DNA of 64,000 nucleotides from Bacillota bacterium (lineage in GTDB: Bacteria > Bacillota > Clostridia > Acetivibrionales > DTU013), in the NCBI GenBank assembly GCA_023409735.1, contig JAEYRB010000063.1:1-64000 (forward strand). Reading direction: 5' to 3'. The first letter of the stretch is position 1, and every line of letters starts with the position of its first letter. The translations under genes were made by a program, and so were the position numbers. The notes under the pieces are model-generated. The model was not told the origin of the DNA. It made no database searches and saw only the letters and a list, made by a program, of their open reading frames with translations. This document shows positions 17,333-25,544 of this stretch, one piece after another.

Positions 17333-19135
17333 ATGTCAAAGGAAAATTATTTTAGGGAAAGAACTGTAACTTTTAAAACGGAAGCTGAGAGAAAAAAGAA
17401 AAAGGTTGATCTGCTTGGAAATATAAGGCTCATATGCTTTGTTGCAGGAATGGCTCTGAGCATCCTTTTATTCGTTAAGGCCGGCACAACTCAGGGGATG
17501 GTATCATCGGCCATATTCCTAGCCTGCTTTATCTATCTTGTCATTGAGCACAGAAAAGTGTCAGCAGAAATGAAGCAGCTATTCTGTATGTCAGATATAA
17601 ATAATATGTATGTTGATAGAATGGGAACAAGCTGGACAACCTTCGAGGATAACGGCAGTGACTTTGTTGATGCCGGACATCCGTATACAGGTGATTTGGA
17701 CATATTTGGTCCTAAATCACTGTACCAGTGGTTATGCGTGTCAAGTACCTATTATGGCAGGTTATTCTTGAAGGAATTACTTACAGAACCTGATAAAAGT
17801 ATCAATGCAATAATGAAGAGGCAGGAAGCTACCAAAGAACTAGTAGGAAAAACAGATTTCTGCCAAAAGCTTCAATGTGCGGGAAGGCTTTCAAAAGGCA
17901 TTGCAGACAGCCCCGATAGCTTGCTCACATATTTAGAGGATAACAAATACAGATTTAAAAAGGAATGGGTCCAGTATATATTTTATTTTATTCCGGCATT
18001 AGTTATTTTGGCCTTTGTTTTGTATGCGCTGGGAAGCAGTGTACCGCTCTTTGTACCGCTGCTTCTGCTTGCAGCTCAGGCAGTGATATGCGCAGTCGGA
18101 TATAGTAAAAATGCAGAGACGATCAGCAGGATTCATGGACTTAAAAGGACTCTTGATGCATACTCCAGTCTTTTGGATACAGCAGGAAGGGAGAAATTTA
18201 ACAGCGAATACCTCAGTGAGTTGAATAAAGCCCTTTTTATAGATGAGCTCCCTGCGGCTGCTGCAATTAAAAAGCTTCAATCAATAGCTAACGCAATAGA
18301 TGTGCGCTTAAGTACTGTGCTTTATATAATTTTAAATTTCGGATTGTTGTGGGATTATCACTGTGTTTTTGCACTGGAGGATTGGAAAAAGCTTTATGGA
18401 AGGCAGATAAGGAAATGTCTCGAAGCCATAGGCAAAATAGAGGCTGTCTCAAGCCTGGTAGTAATAGGACAGATTTATCCTGAATGGAACTATCCGGTCT
18501 TTTCCGAAGATGCTACAAAAGTTATTGCAACTGATATGGGACATCCTCTTATTCAGCATGACTTGTGCGTCTGTAATGATTTTGAGATTAATAAAGGAGC
18601 ATGTATTATTACCGGCTCTAACATGTCAGGTAAGACCACTATGCTCAGAACTATAGGAATCAACCTAGTGCTTGCCTATTCTGGTGCTCCTGTATTTGCA
18701 GGCCTTTTTGAGTGCTCATTAATGGATATATACACTTCTATGAGAATAAGCGATGACTTGAATGATGGTATCTCAACATTTTATGCTGAGCTTATCAGGA
18801 TAAAGCTGATTATCGACAATTCTCACAAAAAAAAGCCAATGCTTTACCTAATTGATGAGATATTCAAGGGAACTAATTCTCCTGACAGAATTGCCGGGGC
18901 GAAGAGCGTTTTAAAGAATTTAAACAGGCCATGGATAATCGGGCTTATTTCCACACATGATTTCGAGCTCTGTGATATGGAGGGTTTAAAGGGTGTTGAA
19001 ATAGCTAATTATCATTTCTCAGAGAACTACGAAAATAATGAAATTAAATTTGATTATAAGATACGTGATGGACGAAGCAGAACTACTAACGCAAAATATC
19101 TAATGCGGATGGTGGGCATAGAGCTGACAGACTAA
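17333..19135 (+). CDS. Membrane-anchored MutS-like ATPase
   Basis: A 600-residue protein with a C-terminal MutS ATPase domain. The Walker A motif GSNMSGKTTM lies near residue 428, a Walker B region is YLIDEIFKGTNSPDR, and the following ISTHDFEL is characteristic of the family. Unlike MutS1 and MutS2 it has hydrophobic segments: two near residues 33-75 (LICFVAGMALSILLF, SSAIFLACFIYLVIE) and two near 205-250 (YIFYFIPALVILAFVLYAL, FVPLLLLAAQAVICAV). No N-terminal mismatch-reading domain and no Smr domain are seen. The start ATG 17333 follows AAAGGA. The long frame opens 63 bases upstream, but without a good site. DNA-repair activity is not assured for this subfamily. Confidence 0.8.
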   Translation: MSKENYFRERTVTFKTEAERKKKKVDLLGNIRLICFVAGMALSILLFVKAGTTQGMVSSAIFLACFIYLVIEHRKVSAEMKQLFCMSDINNMYVDRMGTSWTTFEDNGSDFVDAGHPYTGDLDIFGPKSLYQWLCVSSTYYGRLFLKELLTEPDKSINAIMKRQEATKELVGKTDFCQKLQCAGRLSKGIADSPDSLLTYLEDNKYRFKKEWVQYIFYFIPALVILAFVLYALGSSVPLFVPLLLLAAQAVICAVGYSKNAETISRIHGLKRTLDAYSSLLDTAGREKFNSEYLSELNKALFIDELPAAAAIKKLQSIANAIDVRLSTVLYIILNFGLLWDYHCVFALEDWKKLYGRQIRKCLEAIGKIEAVSSLVVIGQIYPEWNYPVFSEDATKVIATDMGHPLIQHDLCVCNDFEINKGACIITGSNMSGKTTMLRTIGINLVLAYSGAPVFAGLFECSLMDIYTSMRISDDLNDGISTFYAELIRIKLIIDNSHKKKPMLYLIDEIFKGTNSPDRIAGAKSVLKNLNRPWIIGLISTHDFELCDMEGLKGVEIANYHFSENYENNEIKFDYKIRDGRSRTTNAKYLMRMVGIELTD

Positions 19136-19223
19136 CAGATAATATCCCGGCAACAGGGTTGCATATTCTTAGCAAATGTCTGATTATTTAACTATCAATA
19201 TTTCTTCTTTCAACAAATAATAC

Positions 19224-19251
19224 TAAAGTTTTGTTACTGTTATGTCGAAGG
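19224..19251 (+). promoter_or_regulatory. Candidate SigD-type promoter for motAB
   Basis: TAAA at 19224 and GTCGAAGG at 19244 are separated by 16 bases, close to the flagellar sigma-D pattern TAAA-N15-GCCGATAT. Transcription from here would include copy C of R1 in the leader. The -10 part is an imperfect match. Confidence 0.4.
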
Positions 19252-19301
19252 ATAATATAGCTATTGTATCATCAGGCAGGTAGACTCTGCCTAATGCATT
19301 A

Positions 19302-19376
19302 ATTAATGGCGTTGGCCGAAGGGCTACAGCAAAAAGGCGAACGGGGCTCGATGCCTCCCGAGACTTTTATTTTAGG
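19302..19376 (+). repeat. R1 dispersed structured element, copy C
   Basis: ATTAATGGCGTTGG, then GGCTACAGCAAAAAGGCGAA, then GGGGC-TCGAT-GCCTC (one G-U pair) and GAGACTTTTATTTTA. It lies 31 bases before the motA start, in the same orientation, and downstream of the candidate SigD promoter. Confidence 0.8.
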
Positions 19377-19407
19377 TTATATTATCTCATTTTAGGGGTT
19401 GAGAACT

Positions 19408-20217
19408 ATGGACATAGCAACTATTTTGGGCTTTGGCTTAGGTGCATTTTGTTTGATATATTCGATTTTGAATTCAGGAGATTTGATATCATTCTATAAT
19501 GTACCTTCTATATTCATAACAGTTGGCGGTGGATTTTTTTCTACCATAATTTACTATAATATTAGAGAGATCCTGGCTATTCCCAAATTTATAAAAATTG
19601 CATTTACCAGTAAATCTTCAAATGCAATTGATACTATTGCCTTAATGGTCAAGCTTTCAGAAAAGACCAGGAGAGAGGGCCTTTTAGCCATAGAACCTGA
19701 GTTGGAGCAGATCGATGATCCATTTATCAGGCGTTCGCTCCAGCTTGTGGTCGATGGAATTGAATCTGAAACCATAAAGGATTACATGAATATGGAAATT
19801 AACAATATGGAAGCACGCCACTCAACAGGTATTTCTGTTTTTAAGACATTCGGTGCTGAATTCCCTGCATGGGGAATGATAGGAACAATGATAGGCTTAA
19901 TAATAATGCTTCAGAATCTTGATGACGCTTCAACCATTGGTCCTGCCATGTCAGTTTCATTGACAACAACATTTTATGGATGTGTTTTAGCTAACTTTAT
20001 ATGCATCCCTATAGCAGATAAGTTGCAAAGGAAAAGCGATGATGAGGTTCATATAAAGGAATTAATAGCAGAGGCCGTTATTTCGATTCAGGCAGGCGAG
20101 AATCCTAAGATGATGGAGCAGAAGCTCAGGGTATTCCTGTCGCCCGGCGAGAGGGATGCCTCGTTAAAGAAAGATGAACAGGAAACAACAGAAGCAAAAG
20201 CTGCAACAGCCAAGTAA
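19408..20217 (+). CDS. motA: Flagellar motor stator protein MotA
   Basis: A 269-residue MotA, the ion-channel stator subunit that with MotB couples ion flow to flagellar rotation. Four membrane segments are visible: two near the N-terminus (IATILGFGLGAFCLIYSIL and a segment ending in IYYNI) and two after residue 150 (WGMIGTMIGLIIML and SVSLTTTFYGCVLANFICI). The conserved PAWGMIGT and TTTFYG motifs and the charged cytoplasmic loop (KTRREGLLAIEPEL) are present. The start ATG 19408 has AGGGG 9 bases upstream. It forms an operon with motB. No other flagellar genes are in the window. Confidence 0.93.
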   Translation: MDIATILGFGLGAFCLIYSILNSGDLISFYNVPSIFITVGGGFFSTIIYYNIREILAIPKFIKIAFTSKSSNAIDTIALMVKLSEKTRREGLLAIEPELEQIDDPFIRRSLQLVVDGIESETIKDYMNMEINNMEARHSTGISVFKTFGAEFPAWGMIGTMIGLIIMLQNLDDASTIGPAMSVSLTTTFYGCVLANFICIPIADKLQRKSDDEVHIKELIAEAVISIQAGENPKMMEQKLRVFLSPGERDASLKKDEQETTEAKAATAK

Positions 20218-20335
20218 ATTATCTTTAATCTAATTCATATTGGCTCAATGGCAGACAAAATGCATTATGTTTATGCATTTGAGCATAAAGTGCAATACAT
20301 AGCAGATACCCAAAGTAGAAACGGGTGATGGATAA

Positions 20336-21133
20336 ATGAACAGTAGACCTAAAAAAGAAAAACCACCTGAAATAGGAGCACCTGGATGGATGACCAGCTA
20401 TGGCGACCTTATGACAAATCTTTTATGTCTTTTCGTGCTGTTATTTTCATTTGCCAATATTGACAAGGAGAAGCTGAAGGAAGTTGCAGAATCGATGAGG
20501 ACAGCTTTTTCTAATAACAGTGGCATTTTTGAAGACAAGAGTGGTGATACTATTCTTGATCTGACCCCTTATAAAAGTGCAAGCTTAAATAATGATAATA
20601 GTGAATATACGGAACCGGGCGAGCTAGACTCTGATAAGAATGAATGGGATACCTCTGTGGGTACAGGCAATGCCGAAGGCAAGAAATATACTGTATCTGA
20701 AGCAAAGATAGATGTTGAAAAGCTGATCAAGGACATGGGACTGGATGAAAATATTAAAGTCATTGAGGAAGAGGATCTTGTCATTTTCAGAATTGACTCA
20801 ATAATAATTTTTGATACAGGTAAAGCTAATATTAAGGACTCTGTAAAGCCAACTCTCGAAAAAGTCGGAGCTGTTTTGAAGGAGCTTAAAACTGATATCC
20901 TTGTACAAGGACATGCCGATGACAGACCCATAAATACAAGGGAGTTTCCATCTAACTGGGAGCTTTCAACTAAAAGGGCTGTTAATGTAGTAAAGTACCT
21001 GGCAGAAAAATGTTCAATTGAATATAAGTACCTTACAGCCACAGGAAATGGTGAATATAAGCCTATTGTGCCAAATAATAATGAATATAACAGGACGAAA
21101 AACAGAAGAATCGATATTGTAATAGCTAAGTAG
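20336..21133 (+). CDS. motB: Flagellar motor stator protein MotB
   Basis: A 265-residue MotB. One N-terminal membrane helix (about 25-43) carries the ion-binding Asp24 in SYGDLMTNLLCLFVLLFSF. The plug and linker follow, then an OmpA-like peptidoglycan-binding domain (about 150-262) with VQGHADDRPI and NWELSTKRAVNVVKYL, ending NRTKNRRIDIVI. It anchors the stator to the cell wall. It starts 118 bases after motA. Whether protons or sodium drive it cannot be told from these residues. Confidence 0.93.
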   Translation: MNSRPKKEKPPEIGAPGWMTSYGDLMTNLLCLFVLLFSFANIDKEKLKEVAESMRTAFSNNSGIFEDKSGDTILDLTPYKSASLNNDNSEYTEPGELDSDKNEWDTSVGTGNAEGKKYTVSEAKIDVEKLIKDMGLDENIKVIEEEDLVIFRIDSIIIFDTGKANIKDSVKPTLEKVGAVLKELKTDILVQGHADDRPINTREFPSNWELSTKRAVNVVKYLAEKCSIEYKYLTATGNGEYKPIVPNNNEYNRTKNRRIDIVIAK

Positions 21134-21148
21134 TGCTTTTAAAATTCG

Positions 21149-21415
21149 TCACATATACTTTATTACTAAATAAAGCAGGATCAATTGCAGAATAAAAATC
21201 GCTGGTATTCCAAACATGAAGTACCAGTGTTTTGTTTTGTGCCGATATGTCAGCAAACCGATATAGACGCCGGGACATCCTCCTATAGCAGATATAATAA
21301 AAAAAGCTTTTTCCGGAATACGCCACATTTTTTTTCGTGCTCGGCGCTTATCTGAGCCTGCCAGTATAAAGCCTATAATATTTATTACTGCAAGCAGGGC
21401 TATTATATAAGGCAT
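21149..21415 (-). CDS. DUF1294 family small membrane protein
   Basis: An 88-residue protein of the DUF1294 family. Membrane segments lie at about 2-20, 35-55 and 65-85, with the family's DKRRARKKMWRIPEKAFF and GGCPGVYIGLLTYRHKTKH motifs between them. The function is unknown. The start is ATG 21415, 8 bases after GGAGG. A TTG inside the ribosome binding site opens the frame 15 bases earlier and is unlikely. It is convergent with motB and divergent from TerC. Confidence 0.8.
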   Translation of the reverse strand: MPYIIALLAVINIIGFILAGSDKRRARKKMWRIPEKAFFIISAIGGCPGVYIGLLTYRHKTKHWYFMFGIPAIFILQLILLYLVIKYM

Positions 21416-21591
21416 CGTAGTATCCTCCAAGTTTCAATCTATACTTAATTTGATAATATAACAGATAATGATTTATGTCCATATCTATAAAATTTTTTAA
21501 TTTCACAAATAAATAAAATTTTTAAATTCATCAATATATTTCAACTCAAACATATATACTTTACTAATTTGATATTTTGGAGGATGTACCA

Positions 21592-22410
21592 GTGTCAGGG
21601 AAAAAAGCTCTAGCCAGAGTATTTCTTTGGGTAGCTGCGGCAATGTGTTTTAACGCCGGCATATACCTTACCCTTGGTGAAGAAAAAGCTCTCTCTTTTT
21701 TAGCAGGATATCTTTTGGAACAGAGCCTTAGTGTTGACAACCTGTTTTTATTCCTTATGATTTTTTCGAGCTTTGGTGTGAAGCTCAGATATCAGAGGAG
21801 AGTTCTTACATATGGCCTTATTGGAGCGGCCCTTCTGCGGTTGCTTTTTGTAGTACTGGGCGTAACAATGATAAATAAGTTTCACTGGATACTTTATATA
21901 TTTGGTTTAAACCTTATTGTGAGCGGTATTGCCATGGCATTTGGCAAAAACGAGGAAGGGGATTTCAAAAATAACAAGCTGGTGAAAATTATCGGACGAT
22001 TTATACCATTGGAGCTAATGGCAACAAGTGATAGATTTTTCATTAGAAGGAAAGGGAGACTGCATGCTACCTCGCTGTTTATTATTCTTATTATAATCGA
22101 ATTCACTGATATAATTTTTGCTGTTGATTCTATACCTGCTATATTTTCTATTACTACTGACCTTTTCATTGTGTACACATCAAATTTATTTGCTATTCTT
22201 AGTTTAAGAAGCATGTACTTTGTCCTTGGTAAGCTCCATGACAGATTCAGGTATGTTAAATATGGTGTGGCGGTACTACTTACGCTCACCGGCGTGAAGC
22301 TGCTATTGATTATGTTTAAAATTTCTGTTTCTATTGGCATGTCGCTTGGAATAATATTTTTTATACTATTGGTCAGTGTTCTGTTATCGCTTGCCATAAG
22401 TAAGCGATAG
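21592..22410 (+). CDS. TerC-family integral membrane protein
   Basis: A 272-residue TerC/Alx-type membrane protein with about seven hydrophobic segments. The two family motifs are present: LLEQSLSVDNLFLFLMIF early and EFTDIIFAVDSIPAIFSIT later, each with membrane-embedded acidic residues. Members are linked to metal-ion (manganese) efflux, pH response and tellurite resistance; none of the other ter genes is nearby, so metal export is the likelier role. The start is GTG 21592, 8 bases after GGAGG at 21579-21583. A TTG at 21577 is in frame but part of the binding site. Confidence 0.87.
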   Translation: MSGKKALARVFLWVAAAMCFNAGIYLTLGEEKALSFLAGYLLEQSLSVDNLFLFLMIFSSFGVKLRYQRRVLTYGLIGAALLRLLFVVLGVTMINKFHWILYIFGLNLIVSGIAMAFGKNEEGDFKNNKLVKIIGRFIPLELMATSDRFFIRRKGRLHATSLFIILIIIEFTDIIFAVDSIPAIFSITTDLFIVYTSNLFAILSLRSMYFVLGKLHDRFRYVKYGVAVLLTLTGVKLLLIMFKISVSIGMSLGIIFFILLVSVLLSLAISKR

Positions 22411-22448
22411 CAGATGAGATGGTAAGATTTTCCTCTCAGCATAGTAGT

Positions 22449-22485
22449 CTGTCTTAGCAGGGTTGTTGTACTGCTTATAAGACAG
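22449..22485. terminator. Hairpin between TerC and amidohydrolase genes
   Basis: CTGTCTTA-GCAG and CTGC-TTATAAGACAG can pair around a ten-base loop. It lies between convergent genes. There is no strong T-run, so the terminator role is tentative. Confidence 0.35.
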
Positions 22486-22581
22486 CAGCTTCAGTAGGGT
22501 TTATTTTTAGGTTTATGAAGCAGCTGAGTAATTACTTATAATGGCCTGAATAAGCCAGCTTGTATACAACAGAAGGCATTC

Positions 22582-23412
22582 TCATATTGCCGCGGGACTA
22601 TATGCTTGCAGAAAGCTTTTTGCGTTGCCTGCCAGTATTGCTCTACGTTCAGCTTCGGTAAGATCAAGCTTCAGAAACCTCTCCAGCTCCTCTTCGTGAT
22701 CCCACATAGGATAGTCGGTTCCGAAAAACACCTTTTCAATACCATGAGCGCGTATCATTTCAACTGCCTTTTCTGGATTCATGAAATAAAGTGAGCTTGA
22801 GGTATCCATATAAATCTTCCTGCCTATAAGGCATTCACAGGATTCCTTCCACATGCGATAACCACCTAAATGTGCTGCTATTACAATAAGCCGTGGGAAC
22901 ATATCAAGAACTCTTGATAATCTGTACGGACTTGAGGAATCCTTATTTTCATCGCCCATATGGATAAGAAGCGGAAGCCTTCCTTCTATTGCCTTGTAAA
23001 CCGGAAGCATTTCTTCTGCGTCTATAACAAAGCTTTGGAATTCAGGATGAAGCTTTATTCCCTTAAGGCCTAAAGCAATAATTCTGTCTACCTCTTCGTC
23101 TATATCGTCAAGTCCGGAATGAAGCGTACCAAAGCCTATAAACTCATCATGTTCTGACTTTACGCTGCTGACATAGTCGTTGATTCTTTTGACCTGATCT
23201 ACTGTGGTTGCGGATGAATGTATTACATATTTACTTACGCCAATCTTTCTTCCGCTTTCTATAAGTCCGTCAACAGTTCCGGGTCCGTACATTGTGATAC
23301 CATAGTAAGAGCCAATGGAGTGTACAGCCTTAGCTGCAATTTTCTCAGGGAATATATGCGTGTGCATATCAATTATTTCATATTTATTATCCGATTTACT
23401 GCTCAAATTCAT
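22582..23412 (-). CDS. Amidohydrolase (metal-dependent TIM-barrel hydrolase)
   Basis: A 276-residue amidohydrolase-2 family protein. Metal and catalytic positions are DMHTHIFPE at the N-terminus, KLHPEFQ, LLIHMGDEN, AAHLGGYRMW and GTDYPMWDHEEE, which supply the His and Asp ligands typical of ACMSD/decarboxylase-like members. The substrate is unknown. It starts 27 bases after the trpZ stop on the same strand with a GGAAGG site, so it is the fourth gene of the T-box-controlled transporter operon and may act on an aromatic or indole-related compound (inference). The frame can start at TTG 23430, but ATG 23412 fits the site. Confidence 0.83.
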   Translation of the reverse strand: MNLSSKSDNKYEIIDMHTHIFPEKIAAKAVHSIGSYYGITMYGPGTVDGLIESGRKIGVSKYVIHSSATTVDQVKRINDYVSSVKSEHDEFIGFGTLHSGLDDIDEEVDRIIALGLKGIKLHPEFQSFVIDAEEMLPVYKAIEGRLPLLIHMGDENKDSSSPYRLSRVLDMFPRLIVIAAHLGGYRMWKESCECLIGRKIYMDTSSSLYFMNPEKAVEMIRAHGIEKVFFGTDYPMWDHEEELERFLKLDLTEAERRAILAGNAKSFLQAYSPAAI

Positions 23413-23439
23413 TACTATCCTTCCAATCAATTAAAAACA

Positions 23440-24234
23440 TCAACTCAGGAGCATTCTATCATTGTCAAGTTCTGTGCCGCTTTTGGTGTTGAACTGCTCT
23501 ATAAGCCACTCTACAGATACACCTTTACGCTCATCTCCGCTTATATCCATAATGATCCTTCCATCATGCATCATTATTGTTCGCGTACCATGCTCCAGTG
23601 CTGCCTTCATATTATGAGTGATCATAAGTGTGCATAGGTTGTCTCTCTTCACAATTTCATTTGTAAGCTCGAGCACCTTTTTGGCAATTGATGGATCGAG
23701 AGCTGCAGTATGCTCATCAAGCAACAGAAGCTTAGGCTTCACTATAGTCGCCATAAGTAAGGTTAGCGCCTGACGCTGGCCTCCTGAGAGTCTTCCTACC
23801 TTTTCCTTCATCCTGTTTTCAAGACCGAGCTCCAGCACAGCAAGCTGCTCACGAAAGAAAGCTTCATCACTCTTGGTAATTCCCGGCTTAAGGCCTCTGG
23901 GCTTACCCTTTGCGTACGCTATGGCCAGGTTTTCTTCAATTGTCATATCGAAAGCAGTACCCATGAGAGGATCCTGAAATACTCTGCCTATACTGGAGGA
24001 GCGCTTGTGCTCCGGCATTTTTGTTATGTTTTTATTATCAAGAGCAATTGTTCCCTCGTCTATGCTATAAACTCCGGATATACAGTTGAGCAGTGTTGAC
24101 TTTCCTGCTCCGTTGCCGCCAATTACAGTGATGAATTCACCCTCTGCGAGAGTCAGGTTGATATTGTTCAGAGCTGTTTTCTCATTTACGCTGCCTTTGC
24201 TGAAGATCTTTGTCAGATTTTTTATTTCAAGCAT
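23440..24234 (-). CDS. trpZ: ABC transporter ATP-binding protein, TrpZ-like
   Basis: A 264-residue ABC ATPase. Walker A is GGNGAGKST, the signature is LSGGQRQ, Walker B is LLLLDEH and the switch His is in MITHNM. Its family partners are a TrpY-type permease and a TrpX-type lipoprotein, both upstream, and the operon leader is a Trp-type T-box, so the likely substrate is tryptophan. The start codon shares its A with the trpY stop (TAATG), giving coupled translation. The DEHTAALDPS sequence after Walker B is typical of this group. Confidence 0.88.
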   Translation of the reverse strand: MLEIKNLTKIFSKGSVNEKTALNNINLTLAEGEFITVIGGNGAGKSTLLNCISGVYSIDEGTIALDNKNITKMPEHKRSSSIGRVFQDPLMGTAFDMTIEENLAIAYAKGKPRGLKPGITKSDEAFFREQLAVLELGLENRMKEKVGRLSGGQRQALTLLMATIVKPKLLLLDEHTAALDPSIAKKVLELTNEIVKRDNLCTLMITHNMKAALEHGTRTIMMHDGRIIMDISGDERKGVSVEWLIEQFNTKSGTELDNDRMLLS

Positions 24235-25172
24235 TATTGTTTTCCTCCTTTAGCCTTGCCTAAGGAAGCCTGTCTTCCACTAAGGGAAATAACCTTGTTA
24301 CTTATTATGCCCAGTGATAATGCGATCGTAACAATTATTGCGGAAACAAGCTTGAGGTCCTGAGAAGGCATTCCAAGCTCCAGAGCTATTGCTATGATAA
24401 ACCTGTATAAAACAGCGCCGAGCACTACTGCCAACAGCCTTCTGAAAAGGGAGCCGGTTCCGAATATCACTTCGCCTATTATTACTGAGGCAAGGCCAAT
24501 AACTACCATTCCTATTCCCATGCTTAAATCAGTAAAGGCTTGATACTGTGCTATCAGTGCGCCGGAAAGAGCGACCAGGCCGTTGGATATTGCAAGTCCA
24601 ATTATTGTTGTGAGGTCTGTATCAACTCCCAGTGCCCGTACCATTTTGTCATTGTCTCCTGTAGCACGAAGTACAAAACCAAACTTGGTTTTGAGGAAAA
24701 GGTATAACAGAAGCATAATAAGTACAAGAATAACGACAGGAAGGATAAGCTTTATATAGTCAACAATAGCAGTATCATCAAAAGGAGAAAATATTGTGGG
24801 AATACCAAGGAGCTTTGTAAGCGGTATATTTGATTTATTCCCCATGACTTTTAGGTTAATGGAGTAAAGTGCCAGCATCATGAGGATACCTGACAATATA
24901 GGCTGTATTTTAAGCTTCGTTGTCAGCAGAGCAGTTATACTGCCTGCTGCACATCCGGCAATGAATGCTGCTATCAGACCTAGCACAGGGTGACCGCTTA
25001 CGCAGAGTATGGCAGAGAATGCCGCACCCAGTGTAAAGCTGCTGTCTACTGTCAAATCAGGCATGTTCAACGTTCTGAAGGAAATGAATACGCCAAGAGC
25101 CATTATTGCATATATTATTCCAAGCTCCAGTGAACCCTTAAATATTAATAACAGAGAGGTTATTAAGGTCAT
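24234..25172 (-). CDS. trpY: ABC transporter permease, TrpY-like
   Basis: A 312-residue integral membrane permease of the BPD/LivH-like class, with eight to ten hydrophobic segments. Recognisable stretches are IIYAIMALGVFISFRTLNMP, LTVDSSFTLGAAFSAIL and the GLAISNGLVALSGALIAQYQ loop. It pairs with TrpZ and the TrpX-like binding protein. ATG 25172 has AAGGGG 9 bases upstream. A TTG 39 bases further up opens the frame but has no site. Between trpX and this gene lies an unusual perfect 16-bp hairpin. Confidence 0.88.
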   Translation of the reverse strand: MTLITSLLLIFKGSLELGIIYAIMALGVFISFRTLNMPDLTVDSSFTLGAAFSAILCVSGHPVLGLIAAFIAGCAAGSITALLTTKLKIQPILSGILMMLALYSINLKVMGNKSNIPLTKLLGIPTIFSPFDDTAIVDYIKLILPVVILVLIMLLLYLFLKTKFGFVLRATGDNDKMVRALGVDTDLTTIIGLAISNGLVALSGALIAQYQAFTDLSMGIGMVVIGLASVIIGEVIFGTGSLFRRLLAVVLGAVLYRFIIAIALELGMPSQDLKLVSAIIVTIALSLGIISNKVISLSGRQASLGKAKGGKQ

Positions 25173-25293
25173 GTCAGATATCCCCTTTAAATAGTTTCCA
25201 AATATGCTCAAGCTTTGAGCATCCTGCAGTTTAAAAATACTATAAACCCTTGCAGTAAAGTATATCGCGGCTCAGTAAAACAGTCAATCATTA

Positions 25294-25524
25294 ATGAATG
25301 TGCTTAAGTCTATTGCATTCACAATTTTATTCATATGCTTTCTGTTTACATTTTTCGGCGTAATTTTTGCTTTAATTAATCTGACAAATCATCAACTGTT
25401 AAGTATGCTACCCTATGTAATGACAATGGAGTTCGCCGAAGGAAAAACAGTCAACGATTTGAAAATAGAAGCTTATATAAACCAATACAGCAGCCTTGTA
25501 CAAGCTGCTGTATTGGTTTCTTAA
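25294..25524 (+). CDS. Doubtful small ORF opposite the trpX-trpY gap
   Basis: A 76-codon frame on the strand opposite the operon. It has one strongly hydrophobic segment (FTILFICFLFTFFGVIF), then a polar tail ending SSLVQAAVLVS, whose codons form the right arm of the hairpin at 25479-25519. The composition looks protein-like, but no ribosome binding site precedes the ATG and I know no homologue. It could be a small membrane protein ending in its own terminator, or chance. Confidence 0.22.
   Translation: MNVLKSIAFTILFICFLFTFFGVIFALINLTNHQLLSMLPYVMTMEFAEGKTVNDLKIEAYINQYSSLVQAAVLVS
25479..25519. terminator. Perfect 16-bp hairpin between trpX and trpY
   Basis: AAACCAATACAGCAGC pairs perfectly with GCTGCTGTATTGGTTT around a nine-base loop that is itself near-palindromic (TTGTACAA). 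On the minus strand it is followed by ATATAAGC rather than a full U-run, so it could act as a partial terminator or mRNA stabiliser that raises TrpX relative to TrpYZ. On the plus strand it is followed by CTTAAG. Confidence 0.6.
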
Positions 25525-25544
25525 GATACACTATAAAATCTTTA

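Noticed and set aside
17333..19135. MutS-like ATPase as part of a defence system
   Set aside because: No nuclease, restriction or abortive-infection partner lies next to it; neighbours are a nucleoid protein and motAB.
21592..22410. Tellurite resistance operon around TerC
   Set aside because: No TerB, TerD or other ter partner is near; TerC-family proteins are common stand-alone membrane proteins.
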